A DNA stretch of 64,000 nucleotides from Schistosoma mansoni (taxonomy: Eukaryota; Platyhelminthes; Trematoda; Strigeidida; Schistosomatidae): positions 25,190,872-25,254,871 of the forward strand of contig NC_031495.1 of NCBI RefSeq assembly GCF_000237925.1, given 5' to 3'. The translations under genes were made by a program, and so were the position numbers. Shown here in pieces: positions 47,901 through 59,900 of this stretch. Below the pieces are notes generated by a model. That model was not told where the DNA came from and did no database searches. It worked only from the letters and a program-made list of their open reading frames with translations. Every line of letters starts with the position of its first letter. The stretch's first letter is position 1.

Positions 47901-50900
47901 TAACTATCAATTATACAAGAAAAAATAGGCAGTGAAATTTATTTTTCCAGAGAATTATTTGTAATTATTCAATAAATGATACATTCATTTGATATGACAA
48001 AGTCTATAACTTACACAGCTTCGATTTTCTGGGAGTGGTAGATTATTGAATGTCTCTTCTACATTTGCACTCAAATAACTAGGTAGACTATTATTAGTAG
48101 TAGCAGAAGCATTGGCGTGGATTTGTTGACGTTGTTGGTCTTTTTCGTGAATTATTTTGCCACCACGTCGACTAGTTTTTTCAACAACTAATGCAGTAGA
48201 CATTCCTTGACTTTCTCTACCTAGACCTTGTCCTTCACGATATCCCATTCGAGCCATCATTTTCGCTGCAACAACATTACTATTGAAAATAGAAAGTTCA
48301 GTAAGCATAAATAAACATGTCCATAGTTGTCATTTATTAATGTAGAACACAAACATTGAGAAATTACACACTGATTAGACACAATGGAAATTAAACAACA
48401 ACGTAAATCTAATGATTATTAAGTGCCAGTTAGTTGTACTTTCATTATATTAGTTAGTTTTACCTGATATTTAAATCAAAAATTACAACATACTTGTTAC
48501 TGATTATGTGGGCTTAAGTTAAAACTGGTAAGATTTCAATTCATTAATTTGTGGGATTATTTAATACAGTAACAAGTGATAATTCACTAAATGCTAAAAC
48601 AATCCAACTATAAACTATATTATAAGACGTCAAATATCAACACAAGAACTCAATTGAAATTCAGTAAACTGTCCAGTCAGTAACAACAGAGAACCTGTAT
48701 GTATGTACATCGGTTCAAGTTGCCATGCCCCATTAGCACACCGAGATGAAATTGTCAGGCCAAATCCTAGCATATTAGAGGTAGTAACAGTATTTAAGGG
48801 AATAGAAAAGAGTAGGCATTGATGATACGGTTTGAAAAGATGTAAACTAGCGGAGTGAAAACGAAAAAAGATTCTGAGAAATTCAGAATCTCAGGATTCA
48901 GTGGAAGACAAAGAAAAGATGCACCTGCGTCACTGCAAAAGATTTTGAGCGAAGCCATTCAAAGTCACTACTTACTGGTTACGATGTGAGAGAATCTTAT
49001 TGAATAAAAATAGTCAAATAAGTGTTTTCTATTTACTTACTTACACCTGTCACATCTCATGGAGGAGCATAGGCCGCTCAACAGCATTCTCTATCCAACT
49101 CCGTTCTGGAAAACCCTTCCCAGTTTCTATTCATCCTTTTCATGTCTGCTTCCGGTTCTTAACGCAGTGTGTCCTTTGACCTTCTTCCTTTTCGTTTACC
49201 TTCAGGATTCAAAGTTAGAGCTTGTTTCATGATACAGTTTGATGATTTTCTCTATGTATGTCCTATTCACCGCCAACGTCTTTTATTAATTTTCTCCTCA
49301 GCTTGAACTTCGTTTGTTTCCTCACAAAGTAGGCTGTTGCCGATGCTATCCAGTCACCGGACATTGAGTATCTTACGTAGACAATTGTTCCTAAATACTT
49401 GCACCTTTTTGATGATAGTTATGGTAATTCTACAAGTTTCGGCTCCATACAGTAGAACTGTCTTGACGTTCGCATTGAAGTTAGTTGACAGTTGTTTTGA
49501 GTTCCATACGTTCTTTAACAGTAGGAGTGTTGCCCTTGCTTTGCCAATCCTTACCTTTATATCTGCATGAGATCCTCCAAGTTCATCGATGATACCACTC
49601 AGGAACGTGACACTTTCAACATTTTCCAGAGTTTCGCCATCAAGTGTAATAGGGTTGGTGTTCTGTGTTGTATTTGAGGATCTCGCTTTTTTCCTTGTGT
49701 ATGTTGAGGACTACTGATGCGGAGGCTACTGCTACACTGACTGTCTTGACCTGCATTTGTTGGCGTGTATGGGATAGAAGGGTTAGGTCATCTGCAAAGT
49801 CCGAATCATCTAGTTAATTCCGAGTTGTCCATTGTATTCCGTGTTCCAAGTCAGATGTGGAGATCTCCATAATCCAGTCAACCGACAGAAGAAAGAGAAA
49901 GGGCGAAAGTAAGCAGCCTTGTCTGACTCCGTCCCTCAAATGCCCTGGTACGGCCGAGAGAAGGGAGAGTCGGTATTGTTTACGAAATTAGGAAGATGGA
50001 AAGCGAATGTCCGGTGGTTTAACCGAGTTGATGGACGTGGAGGGTCTACCTGGGAGAGGTGGAAAACCCTGATTCCAAACCAATGGTGCACATGAGCTCC
50101 AGGATCCTGACGAAACAAATGGCGTATGGAACTGCATCTCCTCGTTACGTTGCTTCACTACCTTGTGGATTAGACCTTTAGGTCGAAGGCTCGAGTTATG
50201 GTCCTCTAAGGAAACTACCTGCTTCAGTTTGAGCACCCGAGCAGTATCTCAGCCCTGACACAAATCGAATGATTTGTGTGACGCATATCTATTTAATGCC
50301 CCCCTGCATCAATAATTATGTTTAAATAAATAAATATTCATTCTTTATGATGTTGCTTCCTTCAAGGCAGAACCTTTTGACACGTTGAATTCCAAATAAC
50401 AGCTTAATTTACTAGTATGTATACAAATACACAGTAAATTAGGTGGGGATTCTATTTTTCAAAATTTTTTCTTTGCGATTTGAAAACTAATAATGTAAGC
50501 GAATTGTCAATCCAGCTACTAAATAAATACCTCACCGCCAGAGGATATTTAAGAAACTAAGATTCAAAAATTTATTGGTGAACAACGTCTACTGATAAAC
50601 GTTATTACTTTAAGCTTGAAAATAAAACTAAAAGCTAAAAAGCGTTATTTCAATTTACAACATTGTTTGAATAAGAATTAAGAGGTTCAAAAGAAGTTCA
50701 AAAATGTTGTTAAGAAATATTCAAAAAATTCAATAGATAAAAGCGGTTGATCAGTTTTGATTTAAAATTTTCTTGAGATCTACCTATCGATGATTTATGA
50801 TCTTACTAAGTTACATTTAAATATTAACAAATATGCATAATTTATGATTAATGTACTAAATAAAACTTAGTTATGAAAGTATTTCGTTTGAGATATATTT

Positions 50901-53900
50901 TAAGCATAATGATTTATTTGAACATATTTCTAAACACTATATATATATATATATCATCTTTTCAAAGTATTCCAAAGGTTAAAATTATCGTAATATTTGC
51001 TAAATATGATCCGAAATAATGTAATCTTTAAAAAAAAGAAAAGATCTATCAAAAAACATGACATGCCACTTTCTATTCTATTCAGTCAACTAAAATCCCA
51101 GTACAAATTCGATTAGATAAAACAAAAGAATTATACATTAGAATAAAAATCATTATTCTACATGGAATTATTCGCAATTATTATTTCTGGTAATCAAAAT
51201 AATACTTGAATAATTTTCTTATATGAGAAAAGCTACTGTCAACAAAGTCAGTCAGCTACAACGTAGGACCAGGCATATAAATGCATCGGTCCAAGTTGCC
51301 ATACCTCATTAGAACAACAAGATCAATACTAAATTCATAGAAATAGTTAATTTAGTGGTGGTAATATATAAAAGAAAGGTTGTATATAAGGATATAGTAT
51401 AGGAAAGAAGACAGATCTGAAGCAATTTTAATCTCACGGTTTAAGGGAAGATAAAGAGTGTATACACCTGCGCCAACTGTCAACAAAAGTACACAGAATA
51501 CAAGTTCTATTGCTTATGAATAGTAAGGAATGATCAATTGATATTAGACAGATATTATTGCATATTATCGACAATATATTTGCAGTAGTAAATGTTATAG
51601 GAGTAATTATAGTAAAAATAAATTTTATAATTATTCAAATGAAATTAGAAGTAGACATACTAGTAGTTTTGTGCTAAAAATATTTGATTCATATAATCAT
51701 AAGTTTTAAATAAATAGAAACCAAGTTGATTAGATAATTTTCCTTTTTTTGGCAATTAAGTCGAGAAATAACAAACAGTCGCTTGTTATTAATCCGAAAC
51801 GGTCAATAATGTCATTAAACAGATAAAATATAAATGCCGAGAATTGTTGACTGGATTAAATAAGTGTTCCCAAAGAATGGATACGAGAATCGATTAATTG
51901 GAAACACTAAACAGATAGTTCCCTTCATAGACTCATAGAGTAAGAACGAAAAACATTTTGGGATGAAGTAAATTCATTTCATTTAGTATGTTTTAAATCT
52001 TCCATCAAAGTACTTGCATTTCCCAACAAACACTTCAATGAGTGAAAACAGTAATTATCATCACTAATATTATGATCACTTTACTGTTGCTTTTTGGAAA
52101 TTACTATTACATGTATCATTCTATTTGTTATAACTAACAATCTGTATGTGTCTTGCGCTTGATTACACTAGTCTTTCTCCAAATTATTCTGTTCATTTAA
52201 AAATTGAACGTGTATGAATATGGAAAGTGACTTTAGTGGGGCTTCGGTCAGTGAGCTGGATAATTTGATCGTGGAGCTTTCATTACTCTTCTGAACATCA
52301 TCAGCACAAACTTCAGATAGGAGCGAAGCATTCGGACTTCTTCACTGATGAATAACTTGTCCTGTCCACCTCGATCTTGATTGATTAGTGTAGACATAAC
52401 CTGTCATTCTCTGCATCTTTATTTTGATTGTTTCTGCCATTGATCAGATTCTTGGTCCTATATTTGTTAATGATTATTTTAATTGGTTGATGAGTTGGAT
52501 CAATTTCAATGTGTTTGTAGACCGCTGATTAACTGGATTGTCAAGCTTCTACAAATTCTCTGATGTTCTTAGTATGCCCTCTATCAGTGATTTCGAAATT
52601 TCCCCTCCATCTTCGCCTGAACGAACATTGAATAGAGGTCAAACGCCATAACACATTTTTGCTTATATCAATGCATATGGACAACTGATGGAAGACCTGC
52701 AAATGAAGTATTTAATATATGGTTTTCATAATTTACGGAGACACCATAATTTTGCACTAAACCATAAACTGGTCTTTCCGACTTGAGTGTTTGTTCATTA
52801 CAGCAGGACTAAGAATACTTCTACCTGATTTTTGTGCTGATGTTGTTCAGAAGAACAATGAAAGCTCCAAGACGTAACATCGAGCCCAGTGAATAAACTC
52901 AACTAAAATCACCACCTGAGGAACAAATGTTCCCCACCATCTTAAAGTGATTTTAAATATTTTGTATTAGTGAACTAAATGAATTTGTGCATGTTACATA
53001 TAAAATCACATTTATAAAACATTTTATTTATTTCTGCAAATCAGTCGCTGTGTACACGATTTAAAGCACATGAAATAAACTCAACTGATCTCACAGTGTT
53101 TATTGTTTTCGCTTTACAACAGGAAATCGTGATATAGTCTAATAAGTTTTAAGCAGTAAAATAAACATATGATTTACAAACAATAAAGCATCTCAGTAAA
53201 ATATGTGTAAAATCAAGTAACACTAACATAAAATAGTATAATGAGTTGTATAAGATATAAACAGGATAAATTAACGAAAACTTACATTCCAAATTTACTA
53301 CTAGCTGTGCTAACTCCAGGGTCATCATCATTAACCGACGATTCAGAGTTTTGTGATGCATTTGAACCAGAAGTAACAGTTACATCTTCGAGTAAAACAG
53401 ATGGAGGTGCGATAGCAGCACCTTTTGTTGGTTGTGAAGAATTCCTACCGGAAGCTGCAGTATATTCATTATCTTCATCGTCTTCTTCATCTGAATACTC
53501 ATAACGACGACACATTCCGGAAGGATCATTCATACCAAATGGATCCAGTCGATGGTGTCTGTCTGCAAGCGCTGATTCCTAAAAAGGGCAGATACATGAA
53601 AAAAATTTTAAGTATTAAACACTGGAAGAATAGTTTTAATAACAAAGTCCTGAAACTATGTATTATATATATATAATTACATTCTGGAAATAATCACAGC
53701 GTACATGCCTATTTAAAGGCATGGTCAAAATGATATAGAAGGTAATGTCACACGTAAAGGACGAAATATATAGAAATAAGGTTGGTTGGAAACATACGAT
53801 TCATAAATTGTTTTGAAAAAAGAAATTTGTTACAGAGATCATAATAATGTCAGACAGTAATCGAGACTCGAACATCTTGTAAAAGTATGAATATTGCACA

Positions 53901-56900
53901 AAAATTCCAAATATATAGCCAAGCAATCCAGGCATTATGAAGTCTGATGGCTATGTATTTATGCAATCATCTTTTTATTAATGGATCTATTCAAATTAAC
54001 CCCCAATCAACAATTGAAACTGAATAATCAGGTGATAAATCACGAAATTAGTGTACTATAATTTCACGACATAACAGAAATTTTTTAAATGTTTTGCCTT
54101 ACTACTGTTTACCTATTTATGAAAAATCTATGGAAAATGAATGGAGAAATAGTTAATTTTAATGATGTTTGTAAATTCGTTATTCTTCTAGGTGAAAACA
54201 AGAATAAAAATACCAATAGAATGCCATCTAACCATTTGCATAGAAGTCATGTTAATTAGTGGACTTAATTTTTATAGATCACTTACGTATACTGAACGTA
54301 ACCTACAAATTGAGAAAGAGTTAGACGTCCGAAACGTTCGTAACAGGTGACAAGTCAAAAGGTGAATCATTACTTAAATATTTCTCCTCAGGAAAAATAT
54401 GGTTTTTATTTTCAATATTTTACTAAACATCATTTTTATGGTGCGACAGTAGAGACTGAATCATATACTTATGACGTGATATTTTAGAAAATTCACTATA
54501 TTTCTTATACCAAACTAATATGAACAACCTATTGTTTATAAAGATGGAATATTTAAGAAAGATATTTGAATATTTACACAAAAGTGACGTAAAGATGGAA
54601 AGTTTCTTCGCGACATTAACATTTACTGGAGCTGTGTAATCCTAGTATGAGTGATTTACGAAATAAACTAGTCTGTTTGTCTTACTATTTTTTCTCCAAT
54701 CCTTAGAATATTATATAAAGTTTTGGTGAGGCTTTTCAAACAATTTATGGTATAACCTTTTTATATTTTTCAACAGGCTATTACACTCTTAAAATGACTA
54801 GGAATACTATCATGCAGGTTTAGTAAGCAATATCATCGAAAACTTGAAAAAAACCCTTGTCAAATTGTTTTGAGGTATTCTTCAATGGGACAACTGGAAT
54901 TTCTCCATCTTAAAGTAGATTATGATAAAAAAGTAAATCCTTCGAAATTTGGATAACATTAACAATTAGACTTGGGATATTTAATTACCTCAGCACGTCT
55001 ACGTTCACGTTTGATTCGAGCTAATTCTTCATACTCGTTAGGAATCATGGGATTATATTCATCCATGACACCCAAAGGTAGATTTGGTTCACCAAATAGT
55101 AAACCATTCGTCATAGCTGTATTGGAATATTTCAACGAACGTTTAGATTTACCTCCACTGCTTCCCGAAACACATCGCTCTAATCGTCCAGTCAATTGAT
55201 TAAATCTAAATGTTCATCAATATTTAGTTAAAATGAATATACAACATTAATTGTACATAGGGAGACATGAAAAGGGATATTAGTGAGGATGACTATCACG
55301 AGCAATCATAAAACCACTGTTAATTTATAACAAAAAGCAACCATTTTTTTGTAAAGTTAGAAAATATTGACAGCAAACAAAAACACTAGAAAATTATTTA
55401 CTTTCCTTAATGGTTTACTACAGTGACCTTAAAATATATGGGTTTGAGTATTATTTTTGTACTGATGCTACCTGAACAGATTAGTATCAGTAAGTGCTCT
55501 TTATCTGACATAATTTGGCATTCGAAATGCATGATTTATTAATCACTTATGATAACTTATAAATCTAATCTACACTATTTGTTAGATATGACGAAGAGTA
55601 TCACGGTGAAGTTTGTTTACATAATGACAGCAGTAGCAAAAAAATGTTTCACAGTTTCTGCTTACAGTATTTTATTCACTCAGTTTTTCACACAAATTGT
55701 TAAGTTGGTTAGTATTCAAAAAATTGTAATTAATAAATAAATAAATATGAAAAGACACACTCTATTTATATTATCATTTAAGGAGGCAAATGTTTGATTT
55801 GATTTCAAAGGCAATTTTCAATGTACAAGTAAATTCCTACTTATTTATGTAGAGAGTAATTTCTGGATTTAATTAACTTATTTACATTAATTGAAGAGTC
55901 ATGATAATTATATAGTGATTCACTCGAAAAAAAAATACAAGCATTTTAATATTCTTTCAAAGAACAACGGTTGAAGCTAATTAGCTAAATGTTGTTAGAG
56001 GTGATTTTGGAAAAAAATACACGTGAAAAAGGTTTCTATGTTAATGAATCAACTAGAAATATGTGAATAAGTGAACAGGTTAATTAAAAAAGTTATTTAT
56101 ATGTATGTACATATCCTTCTTTCATAAGGTTACCAAAATAAAAATGCAGAGCTACATAACAGTTATTTTACAGACTCCAATCAACTCGAAAAAACTTGAA
56201 GTTTTAGATCTCTCAGTGCATATTAATTACCATATTCATGTTTACTATAACTTATCATGACATTCGAATCTGTTTATTACTAATAGTACATATATATACT
56301 AATAACACATTGATGAATATAGGACATATCCTTAATTTAGTATTATACAATTGTAAGGACATTAAACAAATGGATAAATTGCCAAGTAATAATGAGGAAA
56401 TACGATAAAGACGTAAGAATAAAAGTTCAAACTATAAATGTTGTCACTTAAAAAATATTTTTTCTGAGTAATTTAACAATTATTTTAAACTTCCACAAAA
56501 CACAAAATAGTTGTCCCAATAACAATAGTGAATGGTAACTTTGGCATCCATTTATGGACCAGTATTATGCATATATTTATTATCGTATAACTGCTAAATA
56601 ACTACACTATTCATATCCATGTTACCCTTATTATAAGCTTTATTTTGACCTATAGACTATTATAATACGATTTACCATTCTTGAGTTATCCCCAGTCTAT
56701 TGATTACTGTCCCCCTATTCACAGACATATTTGGCTGAATCTTGTACAAATGTTATTTCCTATTTCATTGGTATGATGTGGTCAGTCTGTTTGGTATATA
56801 AACTCAGTATGTTTGAAATACAAGGATTCATACCACAGAGGCTGTTATTGGTGTTTTGGACTTAACTGACTGGGCTAGGCAGAAGCAGGACTGGTCAGCA

Positions 56901-59900
56901 CTCTAGACTGCTCGTATGGTTTTCGTGTGCCATTGTTCCAATCGATAATTCGCTGCTCTCTGATTGGCGGTCTTAGCACGTCACACACTAACTAGGCATC
57001 CACTCGGCCACAAGATATAACAAATATGAAGAGGACTTTTAGTAGTACAGTTGGTACATGAAAAAGAATCACTGATAATTAACCATCTAAGATATGAAAA
57101 CTTGATTCTCAAGAGTAAGACTAATGATATTTAATTAGTTAAATCAGCATAATAAATGTAATGGTTAAGAAATAACACTCATGATACCCATCTAACAATA
57201 TGAAAGCATTTAAAATGAAAACAACGTTGAACGAGAAATCAAGAGAATAACTGAAAGTATTAAAATGAGAAGAGAAATATGGATATACAAGTGGATAAAA
57301 TATATTTCCTACTAGAAAGAGTCTTAACAAGAACCATAGGTATATATACATATGCATAGAAAGAGCTCTAGGTGACATTCGATCACACAAATAGAAAAAA
57401 TCTATTATTAATGTTGGTTACTTAGCAGTGTAATATACTCGACGTTGATAATGTCTAAGTTTCTTTCGTTGAAATTAGCGAAAATAAACACATAGACAAG
57501 TATATCATATTTCACATAAAATTGAATCATGGTATCCACTTTAAGTAAAAAAAAGTAATCACAGTCCATAAATGACAGAATTGTTGAGTTTTAGAATTGT
57601 AACAAGTTACGATAAAACAGTCATATTCTCATTTAATTATGAAACAGAAAACATTAGTATTACTTCTGTTCGCGAGATCCCAGAATTAAGTAAGCATCAG
57701 CTGGGTAATTTTAAAAAGTAATAATCAGTTGTGAAAGGTGGTAAGTAACCAGAAAAACAGGTAGATGTACAACATAAGAAAATAGCGTAAAAATACTTTA
57801 CCCAACCCAGAGAAGCCTGGGAAATACACTGACAATAATTCCAGACTATTAGTCTTTTAATAGGTAGATAATTCATCAAATATGGGTATTTCTACTTCAC
57901 TTAAAAGTGACCTGACTATTTGTCTTATTTTGAGGAGGAAGTATTGAAAAACAAATTGTTATCCAACAGACTATCAATAATAAACTGAATGACAGAGAAC
58001 TAGTGTTTTTAGAGATGTTCCTGTAGCCTCGGTATATTCACATTATCATTTATCGAATAGTTGTGCAAATATCAACGTGTTTTATTTTCCAGCGGTTATA
58101 GTTAATACTAGATGTTCCTAGGCGGGACATTTTTATATATTGAGAATATCATGAGGTCAAATTCTCCATGTTCAGCGATACTTATAGTCACAGAGTTCAA
58201 ATATGGTTATCCTTTATTTGTTTACTGACATTTTACCATACAACTGGTCAGATTAGCTACCAATGAAAATACAATTAGTAGTTACGTACAATAATTGACA
58301 ACATAATTAGTGTTTTACGGGGTTTAAATTAAATCTACTCGCGATTTAGCTTTTGGATTAACTTGGAGTTAAATGAGTGCATGGAGATTGTTACAAAGAA
58401 ATTTTCGAAGTCAGAAATAGCAAACGCGTCATTTTTATTGCTGTTTTTATTAATTAAAATGAATAACATAAATGGCATTTAAATTTCCTCCTCCTTGCCC
58501 TCTAAAAGAAGTCCACTATAAGTACCTATTTACACAGTACAAATTTTTTGAATAACAAGCAACTGTAACATACTTCTGAAACACATAATGTAAATAGTAG
58601 ATAATTGATAACATCCATTACGTGGAAGCGAAAAAATACAACAAATAGTTTACGAATGGATAGGAAACAAATAATATGAGGATAAAGTATGAAGTGAAAT
58701 CAGTAATAGTAATAATAAAATGTTTGCTAGATTATTCCTCATTTCGAGTTACAGAGAAAACTGTTTATGTATGGAAAAATAAACAAATAATTTATTATTC
58801 CACTTTCCATTACTTTGAGGTTTTTTCTTACTTGTTTCGGTGGTGTCTTAACATTTCAGTGTGAAATATTTTTTATTGTCTAGAACACTAGACAGAAACA
58901 GGTTCACTTCTGATGAAATAAAGTAATAAACAGCTAGAGGAGAGTGAAACCTCACCAACAAACTATTTCATACACACTCGATTGTAAAATTTCTGTGAAT
59001 TCAATAGTATTAATAAACAAAATTTGGTACATGCTACAATATTCAAACAAGTCAGTCAGTCAGCTACAACGTATGACCAGGCACATACATGCATCGGTCT
59101 AAGTTACCATACCTCGTTAGCACAACAAGATGAACACCGAATTCATAGAAGTGGTTAATTTAGTGGTGTACGGATTTATTGGTCAGCTGCATATATTACT
59201 AAATTAACTAGGTATTTTGTAACGATTTCAGTAAATTAACATAAAATTGATTATGTATAAATAAATTAGGTTGATGACAATGTCCAGGACCTAAAATACT
59301 TTTCAACTGGCAAATCACAATGAATCGGTTTAGAATCAAAAGCAATTTAATATACAGAGCACACATCACTTACCGTCTAAACATCAAAGGGTGAGACAAA
59401 ATAGTGGAATATAATGGAAACATTTAATTGAAAATGAAGTGGTCTTACAGGGATTATTTAAATCAGTAAAACGTACTCATCTCAAAGTCACGGATATACA
59501 CTTTCACGCAATGGAATGAACCAGCTGTTCAGGGTTTCTTGGTTTCCAATGGCATCACAATAGGAATCAGTTAGTGACAAATACCTTGTACAGATTTGCT
59601 TGAAAAACTTATACGATATGTTTATATCGATAAAGTTAAACCCTATGATAAATAATGAATAGTTTCTAAGACAAAATAAAATGATGATGAAGTTACACAT
59701 ATCGTTTGGTAGAAGACAGATGTACGATCTGACCTGTCGAACCAAAAATGTAAAGTAGGTTTAACCATATGAGTTGATATGTTTTTGAAGTTGAATGCAT
59801 AGTTCGCATAGTTAATGTTTTATCATATCAAAGAAATAAAATCATTAATTTTAAAAAATGTAAGCACCTTTTAATCATACGTAATAATAGGTATTTCTTA

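Noticed and set aside
57139-57390. Hydrophobic 83-codon minus-strand open frame in the RBM17 intron
   Set aside because: Composition follows the AT-rich DNA (Phe, Tyr, Leu, Ile); no signal or splice context, so treated as chance.
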